Notes: generated by a model from the sequence alone, not told the origin. Shown: positions 12,387 to 27,025, counted from the stretch's first letter. The stretch is 64,000 nucleotides of DNA from Basidiobolus meristosporus CBS 931.73 (GCA_002104905.1 MCFE01000135.1:93865-157864), one strand, 5' to 3'. Translations and numbers: made by a program.

Positions 12387-13740
12387 CTACAGAGGAACAG
12401 CAGTTTTTGATACTTCAACAATATGTGACAAGGGTGTAAACAGGGATAGGGAGTCACGTGCGGCGGGCACAAGAATGGCGTCCCGGGAAAGGAAGCATTC
12501 AGCGTCTTGCCATTTTTTCGTTACTGACTGGAAGTCGTCAGTGAACTTATGGACGGTGTTCAAGTAATTCCCACTGATCTTCAAATTTTGTGACTTCATC
12601 TCGGCAGTTTTTGCCTTGATCAAGTGGCTTTGTAGATTTAATGCTCGGAAAGTGAGAATAGATTCAACCTTCATACTGCAAAATATGGACTCGGTTACTC
12701 AAAATACCCCTCTCCATGAATGTAGGTAGACAGCACTTACAGTAAGCCGGCGATTCCCAAGTTGCCGAACGACACGTGCTTCTCAATTACATCCTCAATA
12801 AACACCCTGATCTTGCTGGCGAAGTCACAAACTACTTCCAGTTCTTCCTTATTGCGCTGATAAAAGATGCAATATCTTAGTAACATGACATGGCTCTCAT
12901 CGACTGCTCGAAAGAGTATCGTACCTCAAGGTCGCAAAAGTGTAATATTTGGTGGAAGAGACTATGAGTAAGCATCGCAATTGCTCGCCCTTGATGATCG
13001 TCTCCTCTGGCAAATAGTTTCTCTGCTTCAAGCTTCATTTGCGCGGCTTGTTGATGATGAGAAAGTGATTTGTTGCTTTGCTGAACCTCAGAAGACGCAG
13101 AAAGTTCATGCTTCATCGCAGTGGCCTCGGGTAGGCACATTTTTCTATGGGACTTGGATGCAGGTTGTCGATCTTCAAAAGGCATAGGGCGTTTCTTCAT
13201 ATTGGTGCCAGTAGGAAGTTGGAGTTTCACAATGAGACTCCTGTGTGGTTTGAGCTGCCTCAACTTTGGGAGTTTCAGCTTTACAACCAAGCTCTTTTTC
13301 AAAGGAGCTGGTGAAGATAGAGCTGATTTACTGACCGAGTTTATCACTCGTTTATCACCCGGATTCTTGTGTTTGACATTTCCCTTCTGGTACATGGGAA
13401 CTGGTATCACGGCGTTATCTGCTATGGGGATATTCGAGGTGAACCCTCCAAAGTGTTGGGATATTCTAGAGGGTACGTTGCCTGCTTTGAATGTTAGCAT
13501 GATGAGCCAGCAAAGGAGATGCCCTATCGCAATACCTTCGGTTTCGATATCCAAGTCGTCTACAACGATAGTATCCTCATCCTCCTCTTGCACCATAGGC
13601 TGCTCAACTGCGCACTTAACACTTTCACTCCTTTGCAATGGGATAGTGCCGATAGATATCTCTTCATCTGAAGAGTCAGTTGATTCTCCACTATCGCTAC
13701 ATGAGCTAACGTCGCTTTCGTCCTCCGAAGATAGACTCAT
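12387..13740 (-). CDS. Possible AF4/FMR2 (AFF)-like C-terminal homology domain protein
   Basis: Three exons read 13740-12925, 12856-12741 and 12675-12387 with good GT/AG sites and consistent phases. The N-terminal part is a Ser/Asp/Glu-rich acidic tract followed by a basic Lys/Pro region. The last ~190 residues are helical. By eye they resemble the AF4/FMR2 C-terminal homology domain: MKLEAEKLFARGDDHQGRAI, then a long helical pair, then NYLNTVHKFTDDF with a KKWQDAE motif. In fission yeast such a domain occurs in Ebp1, partner of the ELL elongation factor. If correct, this is a nuclear transcription-elongation scaffold. The gene probably continues upstream into the exons at 13737-14570, with a frame conflict at the join. 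The family assignment is tentative. Confidence 0.45.
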
Positions 13741-14570
13741 CTTACGGCCATGATAAGGAATTTGTTTCCAGAGGTGACAGGCCTCTGGGTCCCTTTGCCA
13801 CCGTACGTAGGGCGCGACTTGGCAACAGGGACCCCCTTTCCACCCTTCATGGCACGGGGTATAACATCACCCATGGGTGGTCTGACTGTTTTCCCACCAA
13901 CACGTCCAGTCAGAGGACTCTCCAGACCCACGATATCTTTAAAAGCAGTGTTGATGCCCGTCTGGTTGAGCTTGAAGCCATCAACGGGAGGAAGCCTATC
14001 GTCGATAGGAGACGGGATTCGAGAGAGTGCCTTTTGTCGGCGGAGATCTTACATTAATTCGCATTCCTTGTGGGAGATATATCAACTGATCAAGTACCTC
14101 AAGTTGCATCTTTACGACATCCAAATTAGGAGATAATGGAAGCGAATCAGTATCTCGAGGAGTTGGATTGGGGTTTGAATCAGGACTACTGATCGACTCG
14201 GATGTGCTCCGTGGAGAGTCGTTCACATCCTCTGGAGTTGATTCACCACTTGAGTTGAAACAAGTGGAAGGCTTTGGCTTCTACGATATCATTGAGAACA
14301 AGGTTATGACAACGACCCAGGGAGTCATATACCAAATAACCATTTAGATACCTTGTCTCTAGTCGGTTGATACCGACGGTCATAGCCTTTTTCATAAGGC
14401 CTGTATCCAGAGTTTCGAGAAGAATTCATGTACTTGCTTTCTTCGAAATAGTTGCGGAAGGGTTGCTTCTTATGGATAAAAGACCCATACTCCACAATAT
14501 TTCCGGGAGCGAAGTAGCTAATGAAATCTCTGAGCTCGGAGATTCGAGAGTCTATTCCTTGTGAAGCCAT
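13737..14570 (-). CDS. Upstream exons, probably the N-terminal part of the AFF-like gene
   Basis: The exons are 14570-14352, 14280-14053 and about 13970-13746, with introns that keep phase 0. The first ATG (14568-14570) starts MASQGIDSRISELRDF. The third exon encodes a basic stretch with GGKGVPVAKSRPTYGGKG and runs into a TGA at 13737-13739 that overlaps the ATG of the downstream frame as ATGA. Two readings are possible. There may be one gene with a missing base near 13741-13755, since adding one base would join the frames without a gap. Or there may be two separate minus-strand genes. I prefer the first, because eukaryotic genes rarely overlap by ATGA and the acidic tract looks internal. Confidence 0.4.
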
Positions 14571-16925
14571 TCTGTCGGGGCAAGAGAGTTTAGTTGACCA
14601 GGTTTGGAAGGAGCTGGCAGGCAAGTAAGCATACAAACCTAATTGGGGATTAAATGAGGTGAAATGTAAAAGTAATGCTTTTTGTTCAACAAAAAATGAT
14701 ATGGGCAATGAGTAGTGAATGACCTATGGCAACGGTAACGAGCAAATAAGTAAAGGGTGGCCAGGTTGAAACAAAAATGCTATTGGACGAACCGGCTGTC
14801 TTGGATATGTGTAGGTTTTGGCGAAGAGGGACGTTTATTCGATATTGTGTATAGAGAATGGTATGGTAATTTCTTCCAGCACTTCTATTTCGCCAACGTC
14901 GGCAAGCAACAACCGTAAGTGCAGTCCTTGGTTTCTTATTCTTTTTTTTCTGGTATTTTTTTTTATGCCTAGTATTACACTACATTCAATATAATTATAT
15001 CGCCACATAGTCTAGATATGTGGTAATACATCACTGAAAAAAAAAACACCCCCAGCCAATCCAGAGACGCCCTTCTGATCAGAGTATTCCATTATCAAGT
15101 GCTCGCAGAGCGCATTGGACAGTAATATTGAGGAGGATTGGGAAAATGCCGGAACATGGTCACGTTTCTTTTTTTCTCTGCTACACCCTGGAAATTCACC
15201 CATTTGTTCACCGATTCGTGACGGTTTCTGCAGAAAATTTCCTTGTCTCGAAGTAGAAATCTATTGATTTATCCACTCGAAATATGTTCATGCATTGTGC
15301 ACCCCTAGTACTAGACGGCAATCCTTCCTTCCAGAGATCAAATCTGGTACATGATTGTCCTCCAAAAGATCGCTTGGATCACTGATTGATCGCTACCATT
15401 GATTCTTACCATATCTCGGTAAACTGGTCACAGCGTCTCCTTTTATTGAGGGTAATTGAAAGCACCTACGTGGCTACCGCATGATCGGAGTATCGTTCTT
15501 GAGAGCTGTAGGGTTTGGGAGGCCTCAGGTTGTACTAATGGCATCGAGTAATGTAAGAATCCCTGATAAACACTGGTCGAGTCAATCTCATGACCATGCC
15601 CATGCGCTCCTTCAACACCGCCTTACAATACACATCATATATACACCTACACATGGATTATCATATGGTGTTAGAGCTTGTATATATGTTGCATATAATG
15701 GAAAACAATATAAATATAGGACCTGAAGCCAGAGGTGGACCAAAAAGGAAAATCCCATTTCATGGGGGAAAGTCAGATACGGGACTGAGTAGGCCTATAT
15801 ATGTAAATTGGGACGTTTTCTTGGTACTCTATTGATTCAAGCCAATTATAGCATCTCCACTGGACAACAACAAATTGGTATAGCTGAAGTTTAAGGTGAG
15901 CCGTTGAGTAGATCATTCTTAGGTACGATTCGCGATTCCCGATTTCAATGTCCGGGTTTCCGGTGTTTAAAATAGCAAGGAATCATCGACGAGGGGCACG
16001 TAAATGATGCTCTTCTCATCGTTTCTTCCGATTGTAGCGATGATACTAGTTTTATGTAAGTCAGCTGCCCTCGTTTTGATTTACTGCTGCATTAGGCTAT
16101 TGCAGCAAGAGGACAGCAACAGGTGAGAAGGATAAGGATACGTGAGCTTATTAGGGAAAGTGATATCTTGCATCGGTGTTGTTTGTGCATCTGCTGAGAA
16201 GATGGCCGATTTTGTGTCACTTGTGTGGATCCAGTTGACATTGCAAATGTCGACAGGGATTTTGGAAGCAAAGGAGGCAATCGTAAACGCATATGGAGGT
16301 GAGTGAATCTGACGGGGATAACTCAGATATCCTCAGCCAGCCATCTAGTGCGGCTACTCGCACCCACACCCACCCCACACCCACACTCGCGCTCGAACTC
16401 ACACTCACACTCACTCACACTGGCACCCATGTTCTAGTAGATGACTTCATATATTTCAATGAGATCTGATGACAAAATATTTCGAGCCGAAACAATCGTA
16501 TTTGTTCGCTAAAGTGAATCAGTCGGAATGGGGAAATTCATTTTATTTTATGAGATTCATTCGACAGCCACGTAATGATGCCTCAATCTCTAGCTTTTGT
16601 CAAATTTAGCGTTCCCGTGTTCTTGTTTGAAGATTGTATCGTGTTACTTACCTTACCCTCCTTTTTTCTGGTCCAAAATTATATCAACCTGCTTGTTCCT
16701 TTTTTTCTTGGATACTCCGTTTATCTTCGGGTAATGTTAACACCTTGTTTCTTTGAAGACCCATCCCAACCACAGCAATATACGATCCTCCCCCTGCTGG
16801 CATCTTACTAAATCTATATTCTGAAGCTCTAGACCCGATTGACGAAGACGATATTTTCCTGACCCGTATATTTTACCTCCTCCCCTTCTACCAAACTGTC
16901 AACTTCAGGTGCAACTTCAGCCGTC
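14571..16925. other. Long intergenic region upstream of SSN6
   Basis: About 2.35 kb with no supported gene. It contains several A/T homopolymers (for example near 14940-14965 and 15037-15050) and a CA-rich microsatellite (16366-16425, CACCC/CACTC units). Short open frames at 15481-15835 and 16575-16811 lack coding character. A long promoter or 5' UTR for SSN6 is plausible. Confidence 0.55.
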
Positions 16926-19900
16926 ATGGCTACCACCTCAGCTCCCCAGCAAATGACACCTTCCCAAAAGTTGGTGTCTATGAACGAACAGACATGGCTT
17001 CAACTAGGTAAGCATTTTCGCGGTTCGGTGTGGATTCTCCTCATCTCGCTTGAGCTGACTGTAACTGCAATAGGCGCGTTGGCGGAGCTAATGCAGGAAT
17101 TTGATCGCGCCATGAATGCTTATGAGGCTACCCTGAGGCATAATCCTTATTCCATACCTGCCCTCACACAAATCGCTTCCTTATGCAGAGGACGCGAGCA
17201 GTTCCCAAAAGTCAGTGTTCAGTTGAAAAGTTTTCCCCATCTATTTGTTCTAATGTCCAGAGGAAGGCTGTCGAATATTTTCAAAGAATTCTCAATATCG
17301 AGCAAAATAATGGTGAAATCTGGGGTGCTTTGGGTCACTGCTATCTTATGATGGATGACCTGCAAAAAGCCTACACTGCTTATCAGCAAGCACTTTATCA
17401 TCTTCCCAATCCCAAGGTTGTACATCCCACAGTACGGCACATCCTGCTAATCCCCACCAGCTAAATGTCAGTAAACTTCCAGGAACCCAAGCTTTGGTAT
17501 GGCATCGGGATTCTGTATGACCGTTATCAATCACTAGAACACGCGGAAGAGGCGTTTACTGCTGTGCTACGAATGGATCCCAAATTTGAAAAGGCCAATG
17601 AAATCTACTTTAGACTGGGCATTATCTACAAACAACAACAGAAATATGATCTCAGTCTGCAGGTGAATCCTTTGTAAATTGCACTGACCAGCGCTCGGAC
17701 CCTCTAACAGCGTTCCCTAGTGTTTCCAATATATTCTCAGCTCACCTCCCCGCCCTCTTACCGAAGTAGACATCTGGTTCCAAATAGGCCATGTTTATGA
17801 GCAGCAAAAAGAAGTAACTTCCCTGCAAGCCTGACATTCTTTAGCGTCACAATACTGACCATTGGTTCGTAGTACCAACTCGCTAAAGAAGCCTATGAAA
17901 GGGTTCTGACCGAGAATCCCAACCATGCCAAGGTGCTACAGCAACTGGGTTGGCTTTGTCACCAGCCGAATGCACCATTTGCTAATCAAGACACTGCCAT
18001 TGGTTATTTGACAAAGTCATTGGAGGCTGGTATGTTCGACTTGATAATTGGGCTGGCATGCGTGAGGCCAAAACAAGCTAACATTCGAAATCACCCACAG
18101 ACAGTGCTGATGCCCAATCGTGGTACTTGCTGGGTCGATGCTATATGGCTCAGCAGAAATACAGTAAAGCGTACGAGGCTTACCAACAGGCTGTGTAAGT
18201 GGTGTATCTCGACGATGGCACACATATCATAGACTTGACAATTTCAAAATAGGTATCGTGATGGTAAGAATCCCACCTTCTGGTGCTCCATTGGTGTGCT
18301 CTACTATCAGATACAACAGGTTAGTCGGTCATGATTTTGCACGATGCTTGGAATGCGGTCATAACAATCTCATCGCCATAGTACCGGGATGCTTTGGATG
18401 CCTACAGCAGAGCCATTAGGTTGAACCCATATATTAGTGAAGTATGGTACGACTTGGGAACATTATACGAATCTTGCAACAATCAAATCAACGATGCTAT
18501 TGACGCCTATCAACGTGCTGCCGAGCTCGATCCCAACAATCCCCATATCAAGCAAAGACTGGTTCTGTTAAGAAACGCGCAAGCTGGAGGGTAAGCGTCT
18601 TGCTTTAAGGCAAGAGAGGTCCTTTGGAGCCAGACTGATTGACCTCACATGTTTATAGTCCCCCAAGCAGCTCAGCCCCTGTACCGCAAGACGTCAACCT
18701 TACGATGTACCAAAATAGCAACGCTTCAGCTATGGCTGGCATTCCACCTCAGTTTGGCCAGGTACAGATGAATCGAGTGTGTGATTACAAGAGGTCGCTT
18801 ACTGAATATATAATCGCATTGAATACAGAGTTTAGGCCCTACATCCCAAGGACCACCCCAAAGTATGCCAGGCTTCCCTCTGAGACCCCCTGAAAGTAGA
18901 CCCGGTGGCCCAGTTCCACCTCCACTGGTACTTGTGTGTAGCATTGCGCTTGATTTTAGGTGATATTAATTGGTTTTTGTCTAGTCCGGTCCGCCAAACG
19001 AGCCCGCTATGGGTGGTAGAGATATGCCGTCAGGCCCTCCACCAGGACCCCCCGGTTTCATGAGACGCACGCCTCCACCTTTCAGTCACCAGCCTCGTGA
19101 AGAATCTCAAAGAATGCCCGAGATAGGAGGCGGGATGAGAGGACCGTATGGTGCAGACGGAAGAACGCAGCCCTACATGAGTCCACAGCAACCATTGAAA
19201 CCCCCCAATAGCGACGGCTACTCTTCTGGTCCTCCACAAGATTATCGGATGCCGTTGAGACCACCTAGTGCGCCATCTCCAGTAATGCGTCCTCCGGAGA
19301 TGCATCCCCCTCATCCCATGCAAGCCTCCCACCGAGGATCTCCGTTTGGTGAGCGCAGAAACGAAATGGAAATGGACCCGAGCAAAGTTAAACAGGAGCC
19401 TTCCAATAGACCAGGTAATGGAATGAATCCTTATCATAGAAACGAAGCACACTCGCTTCCGGGATCAGTCGAGAGATCGCCCAGAATGCATCAAAACGAG
19501 TCCCCCTACAATGTCGACTTGGCTAGAAGATCCCTCGGGCCCGGCATTCCTACACCTTCGTCAATGTCCATGATGATGGACCACAAAACACACATGATGT
19601 CACCATCGGATGAAAGAAAGTAAGTGACATATGCCTAGCGCAGGTGATTGGTTTAGGCACTTATATCCACATGTGAATTAGAAACAGCCCAGTGGCCGGC
19701 ATAAAAGATTTAAGAACACTTACACCTTCGCCTGCACCCACGCACAACGATGGAAGACACGCTGATGTCAAAAGAGCAAGCATGCCTCCTGAGATCCGAA
19801 ACATGAAGGAAAGCCCCAGCCCACATCCTCAACATGCTCGCCCTGATGGGATGAATACTCTCAACAAGCCCAGCAACTACTCACCCATATCCTCTCGACC

Positions 19901-20199
19901 CGATAAGCCAGGTATGGGCGCACCACCTCGCCAAGTTGACGAGGACTACGACGGGGCGGAAGCGTTGGTCGGCATCAGCGAAAAAGCAGCAAGCATGGGC
20001 CGACATGCTGATCCCAAAGATGTAAGTGATGATATGCATCTGGTTTATCCGAACAAAAGCTGAATTGGCTCCCCCTCATCCCCATCAGAACTACAGCCAG
20101 GAACATCGACCGGGCTCAGCACCACTCACCGGTCCACAGAACTCGAACGGACACCACCAATCACCGCGGCTACCAGGCCCCCAACCCAGTTCTAATTAA
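16926..20199 (+). CDS. SSN6: Ssn6/Cyc8 general transcriptional corepressor, TPR protein
   Basis: Fourteen exons (16926-17007, 17074-17210, 17261-17416, 17483-17662, 17721-17813, 17873-18029, 18101-18194, 18253-18319, 18382-18590, 18659-18761, 18829-18927, 18985-19619, 19682-20021, 20089-20199) keep phase throughout and give about 820 residues. The N-terminal half is a tandem TPR array with signature Ssn6 sequences such as LWYGIGILYDRY, FEKANEIYFRLGIIYKQQ and SWYLLGRCYMAQQKY. The C-terminal half is a disordered Pro/Ser/Met-rich tail. Ssn6 pairs with Tup1 in the nucleus and is recruited by DNA-binding repressors. A late junction of the tail (18762) is less certain than the TPR exons. The length is near that of other filamentous or early-diverging fungal Ssn6 proteins. 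Confidence 0.92.
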
Positions 20200-20792
20200 T
20201 TTGCAAGATCGCTCGGATTCATTAGAAGCCTAACTTTAGATTCTTTGTCATGATCCTTCAAGAAAACGCTCATACAGCTCGGGATATCATTTTTTGGATT
20301 GACCCATCATCAGGGATCCGTTTCATACCGATTCCACTTCCGGATAAACTCCACCACCGCTCTATTCAAACTTGCTTCCTTTGAAATCTTTGTCTGTTAT
20401 ATAAATAATTTTCTTCTCTTAAACCAAGCATCGATCCTGGGGGTTAATGGATTTTTATTACGACGGAATAAAGCTCACATATCAATTTCCACCCCACACT
20501 GGCATAAGAATGCCGCAGTCAGCCGCAAGCCCTCCAGCATAGTCCCCCCCCCCCAGGCCTAAGCTAATGCAGCATGGCTTAGTAAAAAAAAGGAAGGGTG
20601 ACTGCCGAATCCATCGGTGATCCACACACGACTCGAAAAAAAAAAGAAAATCGAGGATTGAAAAAAAAAGGTTGGCCAAGTGGTAGGGCCGGAATTTCCC
20701 ATGTAAATCATACTCCACTTCGTATGGAATAGAATTTTGTTTTCGAAGAGGACCTTGCATATATACATAGATAGTCGAGAACATACACACAC
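20200..20792. other. Intergenic SSN6-ENP2
   Basis: The SSN6 3' end and the ENP2 promoter lie here. Notable are a poly-C run near 20547 and A-rich runs at 20584-20675. No gene is seen. Confidence 0.6.
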
Positions 20793-22886
20793 ATGTCGAT
20801 TCAGGTCTCCAACCCAAACAATGTCAAGATCTATCAGGTATCTGGCACCAACACCTCGAGGGCGATCCCGGACTGGTTGGCCAGAAGAAAGCGGAGGGCC
20901 CTGAAAAACGATCTTGGTAGGTGCCGTTTTGTTGTAGGTTGTGTCGTTCCCCGTTTGGCTAACCCTGGTTTCCACAGAATGGAGACATCGCATCGAGCTC
21001 ATCCAAGATTTCGAGTTCCCAGAGGCCTCCATTAAAGTGAAGCCCACCAGAGATGGCAAATACGTGGTCGCCACCGGCGTTTACAAGCCCCAGATGCGCG
21101 TCTTTGAGTACGCCGAGATGTCCATGAAGTTCGAGCGTCACACCGACGCCGAGAATGTAAATTTCGTCCTCTTATCCGACGATTGGACCAAGTCCGCTTT
21201 GCTTCAAAACGACAGATCGGTGGAGTTGCACGCACAGGGCGGTATTCATTACAGAACCAGAATCCCCAAGTTTGGTAGAGATTTGGACTATCATTTCCCC
21301 TCCTGCGATCTGCTCGTTGGTGGAGCCTCAAACGAAGTCTACCGGTTGAATCTCGACCAAGGCAGGTTCCTGAACCCCCTGGTGACCGACGCCACCGGTG
21401 TGAACGTCGTGGAAATCAACCCTGCCCATCAATTGTTCGGGTTTGGTACCGAGGATGGTACAGTCGAGTTCTGGGACCCTAGATCCAGGTCGAAAATCGG
21501 CAGCTTAGCCCCCACATTGCCAGCCGATATGTTTGTCGATGACCTCTCGAAGCTGGAAATCACCAGCTTGAAGTACCGCAACGATGGTTTGTCCTTGGCT
21601 GTGGGCACCTCTACCGGACACGTCCTCCTCTATGATCTTAGAAACGCACGCCCTTGGATGGTCAAGGATCATCAGTATGGCTTCCCAATTAAATCCCTTC
21701 ACTGGCTAGAGGGCGGAAACAGCGAGAGTGAAGAAGGAAAGGTGCTCAGTGCTGATAGCAAAATCATCAAGATTTGGAACCGCGACTCTGGCAAGCACTT
21801 CACGTCCATCGAGCCCACCCAAGATATCAATGATGTCTGTGTGGTGCCAGATTCAGGCCTCCTCTTTGTGGCCAATGAAGGCATTCAAATTCACAGTTAC
21901 TACATCCCAAGCTTGGGTCCCGCCCCCAGGTGGTCATCCTTCTTGGACAATCTCACCGAAGAACTCGAAGAGAATCCTCAACAGAATGTCTATGAGAATT
22001 ACAAGTTCGTCACTCGTAAGGAACTCCATAGCCTGGGACTCGACCATTTGGTCGGAACCAGTGTGCTCAGAGCATACATGCACGGATTCTTCATGGACCT
22101 TCGCCTGTACGAGAAGGCCAAGCTTATTGCCAATCCATTTGCTTACGAAGAGTACCGCGCTCGCGCCGTCCAAGATAAGATGGACAAGGAACGCGAGAGT
22201 CGTATCCGCGCCAAGAAGAACCTTCCCAAGGTCAACAAAGCGTTGGCTTCACGCTTACTCAAAGAGGACGAGAAGAAGAAGAAGAAGCATGGAGAAGAGG
22301 CCGCCGAGAAACTCAATCCTCTCAAGGATTCCCGTTTCACGGACTTGTTCAGCAATCCAGAGTTCGAGGTGGATGAGGAGAGTAGTGAGTTCCAAATGCT
22401 CCGACCCGTCAAGAGTCAAGATCCTAGTAAGAACTTCGTGGAGGTCGAAGAGGACGAGGATGTTGATGAGGATGAAGAGAGTGAGCCTGAAGGCAAGGGA
22501 AGTGATGAGAGCACTTCTGAGTCTGATTCTGACTTTGATGATCTTCGTCAAATCCGCAAGAGCAACAAATCCAAGGCCAAGAAACCCGCTCAGCGTAAGG
22601 CCACTAGCTCTGGATCGATCAGAGCTGGCGTGTCCGATCGCAAGCATCCACCCAAGTTCTATGAGATGAAGGTTGGTGTCGTTTGATTAGACTAGTTCTC
22701 GACCATTTGCTTACTAATGTTTGATTTCGCTAGGCTGGAGGCCAACGCCGGGTTTCGCAAAAGTCGTTTGGAGACAGAGTTGGCAAAGAACTTTCTGGAA
22801 AGCGCTTCAATCGGGTGTCTCGCACAGCTATGGGTGGTATGGAGATGAGCTTCAAGGTGTCCACCAACAAGAAAACCAGACATTAG
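20793..22886 (+). CDS. ENP2: ENP2/NOL10 small-subunit processome WD40 protein
   Basis: Three exons (20793-20916, 20978-22671, 22734-22886) encode 656 residues. The N-terminus (MSIQVSNPNNVKIYQVSG, then IPDWLARRKRRALK and RIELIQDFEFP) matches the NOL10/Enp2 family closely. A WD40 propeller follows, including GFGTEDGTVEFWDPR and SGKHFTSIEPTQDINDVCV. A basic, acidic and coiled C-terminal region carries the family pattern, with DSRFTDLFSNPEFEVDEES and a terminal basic peptide rich in Arg/Lys. Enp2 belongs to the 90S pre-ribosome and is needed for 18S rRNA maturation in the nucleolus. The short last exon is required to complete the conserved C-terminal peptide. Confidence 0.95.
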
Positions 22887-23378
22887 TTTCGTTGACGGCG
22901 TCCGAAACTTGTGCATCTAACATTTTTTGTATCGAATAGTAATAAATAGTAAAATAGACCAATGCAATTAATAAAATTCACTCTGAATATCGTTGAAATC
23001 CAACCCTCTGCTCTGCTACACTATTCATGTTGCCGACCATGGCCCTAGCCTTCACCAAACCCTGCACCTAGCCAATTGTGCATTGGCAATTTCGATCACC
23101 ACTCCACTCCTCGCTTAGTAATCAGACAAGGCCGCTCAGGAGATCCGAGTTTACTAGAAAAAAACGAAAATTTCCCATTAGAAATCAACCCCGAGGTCAC
23201 ATGACGCGAAATGGATACTTCAAAAGTAACTTCGGATTCCCAGCCATCCTTCCTTCTCCCTTGTTCTCTCGTCTTTGAGGTGAGAAAAAAGTTCATCTTC
23301 TACCGAATGAAGAGTTCATCCATTTTCCCAAGATGCCCAGAAGTAACATAGGATTTTCAATTCGTAGGATTAATCAAA
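22887..23378. promoter_or_regulatory. RPL10 promoter and likely 5' UTR intron
   Basis: A pyrimidine-rich tract (23246-23277) resembles the TCT/TOP-like initiator of ribosomal protein genes. A GTGAGA donor at 23280 and a TTCGTAG acceptor ending at 23367 suggest an 88-nt intron in the 5' UTR, 11 bases before the ATG. The intron is inferred only from splice-site sequence. Confidence 0.4.
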
Positions 23379-24026
23379 ATGGGTCGCCGTCCAGCTCGTT
23401 GTTACCGTTACTGCAAAAACAAGCCTTACCCCAAGTCTCGTTTCTGTCGTGGTGTCCCCGACCCCAAGATCAGAATCTTCGATTTGGGTCGTAAGAAGGC
23501 CAGCGTTGATGAGTTCCCTCTCTGTGTTCACTTGATCTCCAACGAATACGAACAGCTTTCCAGCGAAGCCCTTGAAGCCGCCCGTATTAGTTGCAACAAG
23601 TACATCACCAAGATGGCCGGTAAGGACTCCTTCCACTTGCGTGTTCGTGTCCACCCCTATCACGTCGTCCGTATCAACAAGATGTTGTCTTGCGCTGGTG
23701 CTGATAGACTTCAGACTGGTATGCGTGGTGCTTTCGGTAAGCCCCAAGGTACCGTTGCCCGTGTCAACATTGGTCAAATCATCTTCTCCATCCGTACCAA
23801 GGACTCCAACAAGGCTGTTGTCATTGAGGCCCTTCGTCGTGCCAAGTACAAGTTCCCCGGTCAACAAAAGATCATTCTCTCCAAGAAGTGGGGCTTCACC
23901 AAGCTCACTCGTGAGGAATACGTTGTCGAGCGTCAAGCCGGACGTCTCCAACCCGATGGTTGCTACGTCAAGTACATCACCGAGCGCGGTCCCCTCCAAA
24001 ACCACTTCAACAGAATCTCTGCCTAA
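23379..24026 (+). CDS. RPL10: 60S ribosomal protein L10 (uL16)
   Basis: A complete, uninterrupted 215-residue protein beginning [20 protein letters not shown]. It has the conserved uL16 core, including [20 protein letters not shown] and the internal P-site loop region ([17 protein letters not shown]). uL16 joins the 60S subunit late in the cytoplasm and shapes the peptidyl-transferase surroundings. Codon use is strongly biased (GGT, CGT, AAG, GTC), as expected for a highly expressed gene. A long antisense open frame across the same DNA is a by-product of this bias. Confidence 0.98.
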   Translation: MGRRPARCYRYCKNKPYPKSRFCRGVPDPKIRIFDLGRKKASVDEFPLCVHLISNEYEQLSSEALEAARISCNKYITKMAGKDSFHLRVRVHPYHVVRINKMLSCAGADRLQTGMRGAFGKPQGTVARVNIGQIIFSIRTKDSNKAVVIEALRRAKYKFPGQQKIILSKKWGFTKLTREEYVVERQAGRLQPDGCYVKYITERGPLQNHFNRISA

Positions 24027-24650
24027 AGATCTTCACCTTATTTTTGATAAAATAAACAAAGAACAATTTAGCTGGACCGTTGACACAACTACATCCTCGA
24101 TTTTCTAAAGAGTATTTCGGCGCTACGGGCGCATCAATATTTATCTTCATCCACACTGGCCAACGGCTGTTGTGGCCACAGCATCTCTGGCCTTGGTTCG
24201 CGGTGCAGCGAGAATCAATTTCTCGTCGTACCTGGAGTTTAGAGGCGGCAACAAGTTCATGCGTTGGATCTCTGCGTATCCGTGGCAGGTGACTGGAAAG
24301 TTTTTTTTTCCACCTCCCAGATCATAATAATATTTAATCCAATAAACGGGGCGTATTTCGGGACAAATATGCCAAAAAAAGGGAGATATTATCGAAGTCT
24401 GAGAGTTGAGGAATACGGGGATCAAACAATAAAAAATTGAGGCCATCGTACGAACCATCTTTCTCTTCCCGTTGTAACTTGGAATTCGCCTCCTTAGTAA
24501 AGGTCAGTTCCCATATCTAGGCATATCCAATGGAATGTTTTCAGCAATCCATCAACCACCAGTTCATTGTGCTCGCCTCTTCCTCAATACTGTTAGCACC
24601 AGCAATGGCTAATTCTTGCGCTGATTGATATTTCTAGTTACCTAGTCAAG
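24027..24650. promoter_or_regulatory. RPS10 upstream region with likely 5' UTR intron
   Basis: A pyrimidine tract at 24455-24470 resembles a ribosomal-protein initiator. GTCAGT at 24503 and CCTAG ending at 24645 could bound a 5' UTR intron that ends five bases before the ATG. No other gene is seen in the spacer. Confidence 0.35.
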
Positions 24651-25094
24651 ATGCTTATTCCCAAGCAAAACAGAAAACTCATCTACGAGAGCCTTTTCAA
24701 GGAAGGCGTTATGGTCGCCAAGAAGGACTTCAATGCTGCCAAGCATGATGAACTCGATGTTCCTAACCTCCAAGTTATTAAGGCTTTGCAATCCCTTAAC
24801 TCCCGCGGTTACGTCAAGACCCAGTTCTCGTGGCAACACTACTACTACTTCTTGACTAACGAGGGTATCGAATACCTCCGTGAGTTCTTGCACTTGCCTG
24901 CCGAGATTGTCCCCGCTACCATGAAGAAGACCGCCAGACCTGTTGGTATCCGCCCTCGTCAAGAAGGTGACCGTCCCTTCAGAGGTCCTCGTGGCGATCG
25001 TGAAGGTTACAGACGTCGTGACGACGGTGCTAAGAAGGAAGGTGCTTCTGGCGACTTCAAGCCCGAATTCCGCGGTCGTCGTGAACAACAATAA
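24651..25094 (+). CDS. RPS10: 40S ribosomal protein S10 (eS10)
   Basis: A complete 147-residue eS10. The winged-helix domain runs from [20 protein letters not shown] through [20 protein letters not shown]. It is followed by the typical Arg/Gly/Asp-rich tail ([16 protein letters not shown]). eS10 sits near the mRNA entry and beak region of the 40S subunit. No intron interrupts the coding part; an intron just upstream of the ATG is possible. Codon bias is as strong as in RPL10. Confidence 0.97.
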   Translation: MLIPKQNRKLIYESLFKEGVMVAKKDFNAAKHDELDVPNLQVIKALQSLNSRGYVKTQFSWQHYYYFLTNEGIEYLREFLHLPAEIVPATMKKTARPVGIRPRQEGDRPFRGPRGDREGYRRRDDGAKKEGASGDFKPEFRGRREQQ

Positions 25095-25283
25095 ACGTCC
25101 AAGTGGATTCACCTGGTTCCTCTCTCTGCTAATAAAAACCTTCGGAGCAAGTAGGAATTTCCGGCACATATGCTTAAGACAACCAATTCTGAACATACAA
25201 TAAAACTTTTGTCTGGTTTTTAACTGAACTGCATTTATTCACTGAATTAATGTTCTAAATCGAGGGTGAATGATGGCTGCTCT

Positions 25284-26857
<1,574 letters not shown>

Positions 26858-27025
26858 ATTTCCAGAAACGTTGGGTCGCAAGGGAAAGTGGATATCGGGC
26901 CACACTATGTCCCGCACTTACATACACAAAAAAATCCACTACAAGAGAAAAAAAAGTTCATCCGTTTTTGACCATCTGATAAGTTAACCATTTTGAGATT
27001 AATTTGGTTGTTTATTTGCAAGTCA

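Noticed and set aside
13740-13745. Bacterial-style translational coupling by ATGA overlap
   Set aside because: The window is clearly fungal with spliced genes. A missing base or unseen intron explains the overlap better.
15481-15835. Overlapping short open frames in the SSN6 upstream region
   Set aside because: Two frames overlap each other, and the sequence looks like AT-rich promoter DNA with microsatellites.
23370-24005. 211-codon antisense open frame over RPL10
   Set aside because: This is the same codon-bias artefact on the opposite strand of a highly expressed gene.
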